A stretch of 64,000 bases of DNA from assembly GCA_963669155.1 (NCBI GenBank), contig OZ022577.1:11373395-11437394 (forward strand), given 5' to 3'. A program made the position numbers and the translations under genes. Shown piece after piece: positions 28,301-43,300 of the stretch (position 1 is the first letter of the stretch; each line of letters starts with the position of its first letter). This DNA comes from Arbacia lixula. Taxonomy: Eukaryota > Echinodermata > Echinoidea > Arbacioida > Arbaciidae. The notes beneath the pieces are model-generated. The model saw only the letters and a program-made list of their open reading frames with translations. It did no database searches and was not told where the DNA came from.

Positions 28301-31300
28301 TTTGAAGCTTTTCACACTGGCATTTCTTAGCCCCGTACTATTTCTTAAACCCGACTAGCTTTTCACATTGTTCTCACTCGAAATCGTTAGCCCCGGACTT
28401 TCTCGACAGCTTATGAATATTTATGAGTGTACGTCTTGCACATCGGCTCTTTACCACTCCGCATCAAGGTCACTCACCCGTCGGGCCTTATCTGATTGGT
28501 CTCGGCGTTTCGGCCTTGAGAGCTGACATCGCATTTCCTTAGCCCCGTACTATTTTTCGTTTCTTTTCACACTGGCGCTCTTAGCCCCGGACTATTCGGC
28601 TTGGCCCTGCAATTGCGGTGTTAGCCCTGCTTTTTTGCAGGGCCAAATAATCCCGGATTATTGGTGGGGCTAGCCTACTTTGGTAAAAACCAATGTGAAC
28701 AGAAAGTGGTCTAAGCTTAGCCCCGTACTATAGGTGGGGCTAAGGCCCCCCCTTAGCCCCACCTTTAGTACGGGGCTAAGGAAATTTTTGCCAGTGTGAA
28801 AAGCATAATACAGTACTTCTTCCATTTTCTGAGCTTTACTCTTTTTTTAATAAATTTTGACACCCAAAAGAGACACCCTGTCTTCAATCTTAATGGGTAT
28901 AGGAGATTCTTTAGAATTAGATAAAAGGTTTGTCGGAAATATGTCAAAGGATCCAAAAATTATGACATTTTTAAAATATCAATTTTGTGACGACACTTGC
29001 AAGCTACTCTCCCATATCTTGTGTACTGTATGATTCCAGAAATTGCTCTTTTTCTGTTTTTTAATGGAGTGAATCTTTTTTGTTTATAAAGGTGAATGTG
29101 TAGAAGCATGTATATAATGACATATCTAATGCACAGGTAGAATGGCATTGAGAAAATTTTCCAAAAATATTGTACATGAACATAACTCATAGCACAGTAG
29201 CGTGCAAGTGACGTTACAAAATTAAAGAATTTAAAAATTCTTAACTCTAGTATCCTTTGATGGACTTTTGTCAAATCTTCACTCATTTGTTTCTTTCATG
29301 TTTGTGCTTTTATTAAATCTAACTTAACTGCAAAGTAGCCTTTTCCTTTAAGCAACCAACTAGGCTTAGGAAGGTTTCATGAATATGGCCTCAGGTCCTT
29401 ATCATCATTACATCTCTTCTCATTATTCTCCATTTGAAATCACCATACTTGTGTGCCCTGTACATACATAAATGTACAGTATGACTTACATTAAAGGGTT
29501 ACTAAATTAGAAAAATAAGTTCCCACTAATCTATGTAAAAATATCCACTAAAAATGAATTTCACATTCATTTGCCGCAATTTTGAAAGAACGCATGCCTT
29601 TTCAAATTTTCGTTAAAAATGAGACTTTATTGCAGCAAACAAATAAGAAATTTGTTTTTAGTGGATAATTTTACATAGGTTAGTGGGAACTTATTTTTCT
29701 AATTTAGTAACCCTTTAAAGGTGCAGTAATCAACATCATGTATATGAAATACAGCCTCGTGGCAGTACCAGATGCAAGCAATCTTGGCAAGAGGAAAAAT
29801 TCAAAAGGGCCTGTCAAGTCAAAACTAGACAAGTGCTTGCTAGATTTATGAACATAGCACCATGGTGATGTAAATGGATAACCCAGCCACATGAAAATCA
29901 ATACCGATTCTTTATGTTAGCGTGGAGCTCTAGACAAGAGGAATGGGCTGCTCAAAGGAGTTGTGCATGCATGGTAGCCTCATGATCCTTTCTGAGGAAA
30001 ATGATGATCCAAAAAATTGTCACTGGTAAACAATATCACCGAGGCTTTGAACATTATGGGATATCTTGTCAAACAGAAAGGCGCAATCACATTTTGCCTG
30101 GAGTGACAATCTCAAGGAAGGGATCTTTTGTGTGCTTTTATGGAGGAGGAAGATGAGGGAAAAATTGATTAACATGTCGGGATAATGTATTTTGCAAGTA
30201 GCCATTTTCATTTGCTCCAAACTTTTGTTGCGATTCTACTGACAAGTACTGCATCTCCTTTGTGCAGATGACATTTACCACTTGTCTTTACAGCAAAGAA
30301 CTGAATTCTGGAAAGTAAAATGGAAGTAGTTCCATGTATCTATACTTAAAATTTTTCTGTTTTTTTTTTCTCCAATCATATGCTTTCTTTATCATTAATT
30401 CAATTTCCTTTACAATTACATGTACTATACCTTTCTCCTTTTTACTATGTTATGAGATCAGTAATTAATACAGTATTATTATATCTATGATATATTTGAT
30501 TTCCTGTACTAGTCGCTGCATTACCCAAGCAAGGTGATATTGGAGTACCATTCACAAAACCCATTGCTTCATCTCCATGCAACTACTGGAGCATTAATTA
30601 CAAAGTGAGGTGAAAAGATGTACAAAAACTAGTGCACACCGCACTTTCATGTTGTTGACATTTGTGTTCGTATGTGTACAAAGATATCTCCATGGCGATG
30701 TCAATTGATGGTGATTATCTTTACAGCTAATCACCTTCACAGGCTCAATGGAAAAAAAGAGCAACTCACTGTGCTCCAATATCTCTCTGACACTTGGAAA
30801 GAACACAGAACACTTTCATGATGCAAGAATATACACAAAAGCTCACAGGAATTGGCATAAAGAAAGGGGAAGGGAAGAAAGGGAAGGGGCCTCAGTTTTA
30901 AACCGCGGTATATTTTGTTCAGCATGAAACATGATGCATTAGCCTAAAAAGCATCATGTTTCATGCTGAACTAGGCAAAATATACCGCGGTTTAAAGCTG
31001 CGGGTCCTTCCCTTTCTTCCCTTTCCATTTCCCTATGCCAATTCCTTTGAGCTGTAGTGTAAATATTCAATGAGATGAAGCTATACAAACAGTATTCAGT
31101 ATATATCAACTTACACACAGTGAACATTTATTAGATTCAAGTTCACAGGGCACGTGTTACAGTGTAGATTTAAGCTAAAATGAAAGTTGGGTCCATTTAA
31201 ACCATTTCAATAAGACAATTTAAGGGGCATTAAAGAAACATTAAAGAACACTTGTGTTGTCTCCCTGCTGAATTGACTACCTGTAGATATAGAAAGGCAA

Positions 31301-34300
31301 CTTTTAGTGTGGCCCCAATGTAAGGTTATAATGTCCATCTTCATTCAATGATTTTTTGCACATACTGTAGGCTGCTCATAAAACTATCATCCATGGTCAC
31401 TTCATCATCTGGCTAAAGACAACCGGAATGATAAGTGAATGCATAGGGATTGGGCTCATCAATTAAAGGGATAGTTCACCCGGAAGATTAGTTGGTTTCA
31501 ATACAAGCAGAAACATATCAGTGAAAGTTTGACAAAAATCAGTCAAAGGATATGAAAGTTATGATCTTTTGACATTTCAATTTTATGATGTTACATGACA
31601 GGTGCTCTCCCATATGTTGTGTATCTATGAAATATAAAAAATGTGTTTCTAATGATATATCAAATGCACAGGTAAAAGGGTACATATATCGATGCATATC
31701 CTTTAAAAAAAATTTGACATGTAAAAACTAGAGCAATTAGAGCAAACTAGAGACTGCCGCGCAGTCGATAAATATGCCTCCGCCTCTTTGCTAGCTCTAT
31801 TTAAATTTATTCTCAGAAAACCTGTATGGTGGGCAATGAACCATTTAATTCCTATGTGAAATGAAAATATATTATGTTTTTCCATGTTTGGCCAAGTTTA
31901 GCAATGTTCATTGACCTTTGACTTCCAATCTAATCAGTCCGTCTAAAGCCATCCTTGTATTAAGTTTGTTTAAAATTAGCCAATTTTGGGGTAAAGTTCA
32001 TTGACCTTTGACCTTTCAGAAATTTTACCCACACTTTCACCAGTCTACCTCCATGAAGTGATACATCTCTGTACCATGTTTGGTTCAAATTGAACCATTT
32101 GTTTTGAAATTTGGCACAATTTTTAGCCAATTTTGGCAAAGTTCATTGACATTTGACCTCTGACCTTTGAGAATTTTCACCAAAAATATCATCAGTCTAC
32201 CCCCAAGTAGTGATCTATCTTTGCACCATGTTTGGTTGGTTTTGCACAATTGGATCTTGATTTATTTTGAAAAAATATTACTTTGGGGGCAATTTTTTAG
32301 CTAATTTTTGGCAAGTTCGGACGGTCGGACAACCCGAAAACATAATGCCTCCGGCCACTTCGTGGCGGAGGCATAAAAAATGTACACAACATATGGGAGA
32401 GCACCTCGCAACGTGATATCACAAAATCAACATTTCAAACGACCGTAACTTACTGAGCCTTTTATTGCTACTTGAATTGAAATCAATTTAATTCCAAGGC
32501 GCTCTATCCCTTTAAAGATTGACATTAAAATAAAGTCAAATAGAGTTGTAATATACAACTTTAAAATTGATTATTGTGATTTGTTATATTTTCCCTTTAT
32601 CAATCCAGACAGGCCTTAATCCTCTCAGTACCACACGTACATCAAATGGCTAGTACAGTAAGTCAATGTGGTTTTCCTGCCTTGGAATTGAGAGAGTTAA
32701 AGTGATACCGGAGGTATTAACTAACACATACTATGACACAAAACAAATAAAGCAGCAGTATGTTTTGCCAAGCTATGGCACAAATAAAGATGTCAAATTT
32801 CTTCCACCGCCGATGAGAGCACAGCATGGCAAATCCTCCTGTTATAGCAGATTACTGCCTACCATAGCTCGCCCACACACAACTCACACAACACCACACA
32901 CACAGAACGTACCTTCTGTCATTGCCCACAACATCTAGGTAGCCCGGAGGCGGCAGTGTGGATGAATCTAATTTGCCGTGCGTAATCTGCTTGATGTAGG
33001 CGACCAGCCTCAGCTTGTCTTTGTAGGCTAGATGCACTGCTTTCCCTTCAAATTCTGTGGGAAGGAGAAAACCGGTTGAGAGAATGAGCTTTCAATAATG
33101 TGACTTAATGTTCCTGAGATGACATAATTGCATTAATATCAGCACAAAGATACAGAACGTTTTCAACAAAAAATGTGCACAATGGAATAATGCTTTAATA
33201 CAGAGTAGCAGAAGAAAACAAATTTAACATATTCTATCTTTAATGGCTATTGCCATTTTAAACAGAAAGTACAGGCTTGTGATATGTGTATGGCACTGTC
33301 AATGTTTAATGTACAGTATGTACATGTAGTGCATTTGGGGGTTAAATAAGAAGTTAATACACACATAATAAAGAATAAAGAGAAAAGGGAATGTATTGCT
33401 ATCAGACACATCTGTAAAGGAAGGAAAAATTATTCTCAAATTATGACGTCCAAAAGGTATGTCATCCGAGAAATATATTGCATGCCATTACCAATTACAA
33501 TTACGGTACCCATCAATATCATGCACAAGAAATAACACAAAAGAAGCAACAAAGGGGATGGGCATCAAAGAGAGTGTGGGGCAAAGAAAAAAATAGACAC
33601 TGAGGATCTTTCTGTATTCAAAGAGCTGCGTCACTATGATATATTGATTATTGATGTCTTCTTTATTCATGTATACTCATATTGACATTTCGATATCATT
33701 TCTACAAAAGAGGTTCTGATATGAAATGAAAATGTCTTCTGCTGTAGTCTGCAAAAGATTTGACTGCATTTATTTATAAGATTATTTGAAGTGCAGATTC
33801 AGCATTCAGATGTAAATAATACATGTAGCTGAAATCACAAACCTTTAAAACGCAAATGTTCACTCTGCGCAAAATTTGTCCACTCAAAGATTAAAAAATA
33901 GCATTCTTTGGGCTACTTTCATGAATACAGAATCAACATCAATACCGATACCGATACCACAATCAGTTGTTGACAGTTAAGCATTAAAAGGAATTGAAGC
34001 CCTGGCAATAACAAGACAATAATAGACATTCATCTATCGTAAGACGTTATTCATGTTAAATCATCAATCATCACCAGTAGCCATATTATCTTTATCTTTA
34101 AATCCATGAAAGATGAATGATGATGAGGGGATTGCCTTGTTTATGCATGGTGCACAAGAACAATGCCAAGCATTGGCAGTATCATGTCTACCATTGCAGA
34201 CCAACAAAGTTGGACATGAAGGTAATACAATCAGATTACAGTGCAACTTCCAGTGATTTTAACAAATATGTTTCCATTGTCTAATTTTTCTCAAATTTTG

Positions 34301-37300
34301 CCAAATCCTGTTTCTCTGATTTGTCTGCTTTTATTAATTTCAACTCATTTTCTGGGTTTCACTATCCTCTTAGAAAGACAAAGAAACTGCAATACCTTAT
34401 TTCATGCAAGTACGCTTGGAAATTATCATAGTTATGTCTTTTTTGTCTTTTCAGGTACATTCAGCTACTCAATGCACAGATGCACTAATGGGGTTTGTAA
34501 TGTCAATTTTCAGTGCCCTGTCCGAAGTGTTAGGTTACGCTAGGTATAGCTGTTGGCTGCACACATTTAGTCATCACGTTCTTTGCTTTCAGTCTGTAAA
34601 GTTGTCATTGAGTTTGTGTCATCAGTGACGACATTGTCTTGTCGCAAAGGTCGCTGGCACCATTACTGATCATCATCAGTTCATTGCAGCGCCCACGCCT
34701 TTTCAAACTAGCGTTTGTCAGCTGTAACGTGGCCCCAACCGCGAACTATCAGGTTTTCCATGGGGGTGTATTTGCATACATGTGTGACTTATATCAGTTC
34801 GTGTAAACTTAACAATTATTCAATCACAGGAAATACATGTATCATTGCCATAGTAATTTTCACATAAATTACCACAAATAGATAAAAAATACTTGAAGCT
34901 TAATTCATTTGTCCTAGTCAGTATGTTGTGTTCTTCCTCTCTTTATTTACTGACAGTCCTTAACCGCGCCATGATGCCTTATAAGTGTGGTAATTAGTAG
35001 GGCATTTCATGAAAGTTGTCAGCACTGACTAAATAGTCAGTGCTGACAATTTCAGTGAAAACCTCAGTTTTGATTGGCTGAGAGGTACTAGCCTCTATGG
35101 CAACTATGGCAACTGTCGGAAAAAGACAAATTGTCAGTGCTGACAACTTTCATGAAATGCCCCCCAGGGTGATGCATTCCTACAATGCTCTGCTTCTCCT
35201 TCTCTTGGAATTCAAGTTCTAAAGAATAAAGCATACACATTAATGACATGATACTTTATAATGCACTGTATTGTAGGTATGCATCGTTATGCACAAGTTA
35301 GTACTTACTTTCTCCCATAGGTATGTTTGTTTTGCAGATGAGCTTATATGGATAAGCCATGCACTGAACGTATTTACCAGTATGCACAAGTTACTCCATT
35401 TCTCTAATGTGTACATGTTTGTTTTGATGATGAGGGCAAACCATATGATTTATCTGCACCTTACGGACAGTAATACAGTGTTGACAAGAGCGCAACATGT
35501 GCAGGTGCAGTGATCAATCTTCTTCAACAAGATTCGAGTAGGCTGCCTGAAGTAGATCGAAACTGCGTAATCAATATTACACATACTGTGTGGTTAACAA
35601 AATTACCCTCTGTTAAAGTGATCGTTCACCCTGAAATTAAGTTTGTTTCACTAACAGCAGACACATGAAGTTTGATGAAGATCCATCAAAGGAGAAGAAA
35701 GTCATGATCTTTTTTAGTTTTTATCTTGTGATGTCACGTGTGAGATGTTATGTACAATTCTTTTTTTAATGTGCATTTTCTCAAAAAAATATGCATCCTA
35801 TTTACCTGTGCATTTGATACATCATTAGAAATATGTTTTTACACACATACCTGTATGGGAAAAAAATCAATCCATTGTCAAAAACAGAAAAAGAGCAATT
35901 TATGGAATTATTTTGTACACAACATATGTGAGAGCACCTTGCATGTTACATCACAAAATTGAATTTTCAAAATATCATAACCTTCTTATCCTTTGACGGA
36001 TTTTCGTCAAACCTTCACTAATATGTTTCTTTCATGTTTATGCTTTTATAATTGAAACCAACTCATCTTCAGGGTGAACTATCCCTTTAACAATATTACC
36101 CTCTGTTAGTGTTTTTCACACACATGAATGGTCATAGAACACATGTGTAGAAATTTGGTGTTTGAACATATGTATTTAGTGAATAATCAATATGACCTGC
36201 CAGCAATACATCTACACATGTACATGGACATACATGTACAAAATGATCAACAAGCAATACAGTAATCACAGTTACATTGAGTTGCAACCAAGAAACGTGA
36301 TAATTTTTTTCCCTTTTGGGGAAGCTCTAAAACAATTTTAAAATTAATAATTTTACCCTTTTTGGAAAGAGTAAATCATAATTAGCTTCATTATTGGACT
36401 TGTCAGTTAAATGTTTTTTATAACCAGATATGACACAGAAACTAGCACATGGTATTGTAACTTACTATACTGCAGACACTACAAAAACAGACCTTACTTA
36501 CTCTGCTATGTATCTCCCTTATGTCCCATATGCAGTGAACTATGGCCTTATTGTACCAGCACAATCTCCACATATTATTGATGCTCCGTATTGGTTTACA
36601 TTCTCATGTTTACATGTAGCAAGGACTTGTTTTTAAGATAGCAACCCACTGCACATACTGTAAGACCTCTCCTCCAATCATGGCACCATAAGAAGCCAGT
36701 GCCACGTGCCAGCTTTGAGGATTTGTACAACAGTAATACATGTAGGGGTGGTTACACGATAGGAATATCACAAAGAAATATTTTTTAAAAACCAAGATGT
36801 TGGTAGACTGATCAGAACAGCAAGAATTCCTCGATCAAATAAGGAACATATTTTTATTTCGTACAATGACCATGTTAGAAGCCCCTGTTAGAAGGCCAAA
36901 TCTCAAGTTCCTTGTCACATAATCACCAGACTGTCACACACTACTGCACACAGAGACTGGTCTGGTAGTCTGACCATTACAGCAAGAATTCCCCAATCAA
37001 AAAAGGAACATTTAACTACACATGAATAATCCCCAGATATTTCGTACAGTGACCATGCAAGGGAGTCAAATCTCAAGTTCCTTGTCACACGATCACCAGA
37101 CTGTCACACACTACTGCGCACTGAGACTGGTCTGGTAGTCTGACTATGGGCGTGTTTATCAACTCTTTTTTTGATACAATCAAGGTTTCCAAACGCGTTT
37201 AATTTTTTTTAAACACGTTTCAGAGAGTTGATAAACGCAAAGGTGTTTTGATTATGGGGTTCGGAAAGCTGTTTTGAAACACGCAAATTTGTGCGGTCCT

Positions 37301-40300
37301 GAACGCGTTTCTGGCTCAAACGCGTTTAGAGCAGCGAGATAAACGCAAAGCTGTTTTGAAACGACTTTAAACCACGTTTTTCCAATTTCTGAAAACACGC
37401 GCGCCACGCCAAGTAAACACATCGATCACACACTATTGTACTACAGTGCACGTGTAATGGTGCAGTGACAAGGCCGGTTTTCGACTTGGGCGATTGAGTT
37501 GATAAATACACCATTTCTTTAAATGCTTTCGTAAAGGCCTTTGGAAATGCGTTTAAAATTCTGAAAGGATGATAAACAAGCCCTATAACAGCTAGAATTC
37601 CCAATATAAAGCTTTTCATGCTGGCAAAAATTTCCTTAGCCCCGTACTATAGGTGGGGCAAAGCCCCCCCCCCCCCCCCCCTCTTAGCCCCATCACTTAC
37701 TGTTTACATTGGTTTTCACATAAGTGGGCTAGCCCCACCTATAATACAGGATTATTTGGCCCTGCAAAGAAGCAGGGCTAACCCCACAATTGCAGAGCCA
37801 AGCAAAATAGTCCAGGGCTAACAGCTCCAGTGTAAACAGGAACAAAAAAGGAAATGTGGTGCTCAACTCGCAAGGCCAAGACACAGTGACCAACCAGACT
37901 GGTGAGTGATCTTGATGCAGAGTGGTGAAGAGCACATGTGCAAGATGTACACTCATAAATATTTATAAGCTGTCAAGAAAGTCTGGGGCTAACGATTGTG
38001 AGTGGGAACATCATGGACTTCTTTAGCTGGGCTTAAGAACTAGTACGGGGCTAAGAAATGCCAGTGTAAAAAGCTTCAAACAATAGTCTGGGGCTAAGGA
38101 TAGTATGAAGCTAAGGATTGTCAAGGGCTAAGAAAAAAAAAATTAAATGTAAAAAAGGTAATAAAAAGTGGAACATTTTATGGGGCGTTATCAATCAAAA
38201 AATATTCACTACTCTATCCATGCTAGGAGTTCATTCTCAACTTTACAGTCAAATGATCAACAGATGTGAATTGGATTCTCAAAAATATTAGCCTCTTACT
38301 TTACATGTATCTGTACGAGCAAGCTCCTATAAAGCAAATGGAGAACACTGTAATACGAAAACAAACATCCACTATTACAATTTATAAGGGACAGTATAAT
38401 GTATCCCTTTCACAGGCCAAATTTGTTAAAAACCTTGCAATAGAAAACCGCATTCATAACGAATCTACATGTACATGTACTTCTCCTGTCCATTATCTAT
38501 AATTAGAGCATTGCATTAACTTGGATTCTTTCATTGGCCCTCTAAAACTGTTCTGGGACTGTGCTATTTGTCTTGTGAATTCGGTCAAACAGCCTGCTTC
38601 GTACACAGTGAGGGTGTCCACTGTCATTAGTGCATTAGTGTATTAACACAGACACAGACATTTATACAAATCCATTAGCCGTCCTTGGCAGCTCTCGGCA
38701 CAGAATACGAAAGTTATCCAAAATCAGACTCATCCCCTGATTATACAAAAATCAGAGAATCAGAGTTCAAATGCTTTTTACATTTCCTAGAAGGCCTCAG
38801 ATTAAAAAAAAAAAGAAAAAAGGAAATGATGAGACTATTGTTATATACATACTGTACAGTATGAAGAGATGTATCTTCTGATGCAATTTCCAAACCTGAT
38901 TAAACTCTTAATGTGCCATGTGTGTATTTTCACCTGTAATACACACAAATCCCATAGAGCATCAATTGGCACGGCAACCAAAGGGTTAAAGAGAAGGTGC
39001 AGTAATGGAAAGATGATGGGACTCATTATCACAAGTCCCATTCTCATCTAATCTCAAGATCTCGCCTTCAAATGATAAATCGGTAGCTGTTGAAACCTCA
39101 ACTCCTTCAATCTACCGGTAATTAGAATGGTATCCATGCTCACTGCAGCGCAGTTTCAACATCAGAATAGGTGTTATTTTGTAATTACCGGTACTTTTGC
39201 TGATTCCTTTTATTGAGATACAAGACAAATAATAGCCAGTGTTAGGGAATGGCATTACACAGAATATGATCATATAAAGGAACCTAACAAAGGTTGGCTT
39301 TTACACACTTTTTAATGTACCGGTAGAGTGTAACTTGACGTCATCACACTCTGTATTCCATGATTGATTTCCCCTGTTACGCAAAGACCTTGCATTAAGA
39401 TGTGTTATGTCTCCTCTTGGGAACAATGATTTCGCTGCAATGACTGTAATTAACAGGGGCCATATTCATGAAACCTTAGTAAGCCTAGTTAGCTGCTAAG
39501 GTGCATTCAGCTGCATTCATTTCAGAAACTAACGAGGCTAGTAAGCTTTCATGTATATGGCCCCAGAGGTTTAACTCCTTGCCTGGGGTAAACAAATCTT
39601 AATGATGTCCAAGATGACATTATGGGTAGTTTATCCCCTGTGCAAGCATCATTAAACTTGGCCTCCATCAGTTTCATTCAGTAACACATAGGAAATCACA
39701 CAACTGTCTTTGTTTGACCTGCATTTAAGGGAAACACTTCCATTAACAACCAAGTACTGACTAATAATTACATGTAGCTGCCTGATCATGGAAGCCCTAC
39801 ATGAGACCTTTTTGCTTCAGGAGGCAAGATAGCAACAATTGTATGAGGTAACTAGAAGAAAGAGATTAAGATAGAATGCCATCTGTTGTGAAACACTGCA
39901 GTACTAGGATATATACAGTAATTAACTCAACCAGTACCATTGGTGCACAACATGTGTAAGACGTCAATAGGTTCTCCTGGCTTGGTACTGAAACGGTAAG
40001 AGACTCAGACTTCTGGTATTGATAACTCCGTTCGTATACCCACCTATCTGCAAACTAAACTCAACATTTGCATCAATTTTGCCGCTGCATTTCCAATAGA
40101 TGCGAACAGGAATCACTCAAATAACGCGGTACTTGCTTTCTCCTTTTTTTCCGCTGATTTTGCCGGCTATTTTTTGGATCGAGACCTATAGGAATAATAC
40201 CAAAATATTACAGTCAACAGTCACCAGCACGTGTTTGCTACAGCTAGGGATGTGGAGAAAGTCCAGCTGTCCAAAACACTGCAATTTTTCTCATTTTTCT

Positions 40301-43300
40301 GTTTTTAGAGTCTCTCTGGAAACTTTCTTACCGACATGCATCAGTAATAATAGCGGTATTATCATGATTATCGTACATGAATGGGGCTTATAAATGCATA
40401 CATACCAGTACACTATATGTGGCCAATAGCAATTAAGAAGTAACACTTCAACAAAACCTTTGTTTCATTAGAACATCTTTAAAGAGGCCCATGGGACATG
40501 TAAATAGGAAGAAAAATCATACTAGAACTAGTTCTTCATGCATAAAAACAAAACATATGTGGATTTTTCCAGTGCATAGAGAGAAGCCTCCCAAATGGTC
40601 ATAACAAAGGGCCATTTGGGCACCAAACATACAAGTACCAGCGACATTGTAAGTAACCTTCGTGACAAAAACAAATGAGCTAGGAGACTGGAGAAATATA
40701 TTAGACCGTGGTATCACAACAAAGAGCATCAGATTCAATGTTTATAAGGTGCTCAGCCAGGGGTCTGTCTGTACATGTAGTTAGCCCTTTGCACAATTAT
40801 TGGATATGAAAACCACACGCAGCTGCACATACCTACATGAACACGAGAATTCCACGTTGCTTACAGTATCGCCCACAGCAGCAAACCCCATGTACGGTAC
40901 TCTGTGCACTTTGGCTGCTTCGCACAACAAGAGGAAACGGGATGAGCCAAGTGCATCCCAGACTGGCAGAAATGTTAATGAAAGCATTGGCCAGCGTTGG
41001 CGAGCCAGAAAGATGCAATGTATGCAGCAGCCACAGCTCAGCGGTGTGCTATATTGTGCATAGCCTGCTCTCCACATCAAGACAGGATGCTACTTCACAA
41101 CAGTGGAGAGTGGGGCTGTGTCCATTTTGCTCGGGGGTGGATTATTGCGTACACTCTGTGGAGGGACTTGAAGCTTCCAAAGTAGAGTTCATGCACTCTT
41201 TTATTTTAACCTCAATCTTACCTTCTTTTGTCTTTCCCTCTGTCTGTGCCTTTTGTTCTTCCTTTTCCTGTCAGTCTATCTATGTCTCTAAAATAATAAT
41301 GATAATACTAATCGGCTTTTACAGCAATTTCTAGTACAAAGTACTACCCAAAGTGCTTGATTATTACCCTAGTTTAAGCCAAGCAACCATATGCAGCGCT
41401 AGAAGCAAGATGATCTAGATCAGGAGTAAATCCTGCCAGGTACTACACATGGTCTGAGAGGGACAAACATGAGCAAAACACCTTGTCCAAGAGTGTAGTA
41501 TGCACCATGATGGCCTCAAACCCAGGATCTCTCTGCAAGAGTCAAGAGCTCTCATCACTATACTGCTGGAACCCTCACTAATACCACAGTGCCCTCTATG
41601 GCTGTCTCATGTCTTTATCTGTCTCTTTCATTCATTCTCACCCTCCATCCTTCTTCTTTCAGTGTTTCTCTCTTACCCTCCTTATTTCCAGTCTTTCCTC
41701 ACCACACTTGACTACCAATAATAGTACACATGATAAAAATAATTATGCTACTATAGACCATTAGTTAATCAAAGTCATGTCTATTCAGGTGTTTTGACAA
41801 TTACAAGCATGATTGTGGAGCAACAGCTTCTGAGAGAACAAAAAAAATCTAATTTTGCTTGTCCAGGGCCCCATAACATAAAACTCTATCATTGATTGTA
41901 TGATTGATTGATCGTAGAACCACTCAATTGATCATACGATGGATATAAGTTCTCGAACCATAACATGAAGTCATAAAATCATGAAATCAGAGAAATTGAT
42001 CGCAGAACTTCAATCGATCATACAACTGAAATCAGTCGTAGAATCATAACAGAAAGAAAGCTACGATTGATATCAATCTGAGAATGGTAGCTGTAAAGTA
42101 TAATATCAGAGGAGGAAGAGGTTGAAGAACTGTAAGTACCAAGGCAGAGGCATGCAAACAGAGATTGGATGGTTCCTTTTAATCAGTTTTCACACAAGGA
42201 CATCCATATTTGAATTGAATTGAATTGAATTGAATCATTCATTGTCCATTCATGGAAATTTGCTTTGCTCAAGAAAAGACATACGTACATTTCAATACAA
42301 AATAACATTATAAACATGCAAGATTTGTTGCTTCGTTACATATCATGCAAAGAAAGAAAACAAAACACCAAGTTTAACAGACATTATTATTGAAACATGA
42401 AAATTAGCATTTTGTATCATTCTATGGATTTGTGGATGCTATGCACATTGCCAACAGATAATGTTAATGCAACCTGGCTGTTTCACAATTTCTGTTGCAA
42501 TTACCGGTAGTGGGAGGTTGATGGCCTGTTTAAGCTAGATTGACTACACTAATGACATTGTTTATACATTGTGAGCCATGTTGCCTACATGTACGTGTAC
42601 ATCTCCGCAATTATAGCAATATATGGAACCATTTTAACTACATGTACCATGGAAATCTGTCTCCATGGTTACAATCAATGGTAAGTTGCTAATTGTCAAG
42701 CCACATATTCAATATGGCACTGATGTTGAAGATGATGTCCCAATGCAACACAAGATGGCGCTATTCAGGTAATGGTATGTAAAAGCAAGCAGTTCACAAT
42801 CATATATATGACATTTCCATGTTTGCCTTCTGTAATATACATGTAGGCCCATTAACACTAAAAACATAACTGATCTTTTTATCCCATTGTCTACACTGAG
42901 GCCTAAAAAAGATTGCTAAGAATGACTGCCAGCACAAATCTAGGTTGTTTTTGTACATGTACGTATAGTGTGCATGCACCACATATCTGCCAGGCTATTC
43001 AAATGTGTGAGTCGCATGCAATTTTGTTTTCATGTGTGACCATACACTAGCAAAAAAGGGAAATGATTGAAAAAGTGTTAGAAAAATCATACTCCGGAGC
43101 GGGTTGTTTCAAAAGACCTTTGAGATGTATTTGAGAGTAGCTGCCTACATATATTTGAGAGTAGCTGCCTACATATATGTATGTAGCAACTTTTACTTTT
43201 TACTGACAAACATCGCCATTTTTTTTTAGTCAGTGTAGCTTATCTTTATTACTAATATACAGTTGGATGCTCTTTGTAACACCATTTGACGGGGGTATAT

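Noticed and set aside
36805-37147. CRISPR-like array
   Set aside because: Only two to three long imperfect units in an animal intron, with no short regular spacers; it is an ordinary tandem repeat.
40837-41334. 165-codon plus-strand frame, one of the longest in the window
   Set aside because: It lies in ACBD3 intron 1, overlaps other frames of similar length on both strands, has Cys/Ser-rich random-looking content and no recognisable domain or splice context.
41365-41578. A functional tRNA gene
   Set aside because: Only box-like segments are present; a complete cloverleaf with paired acceptor stem cannot be drawn, so it is listed as SINE-like.
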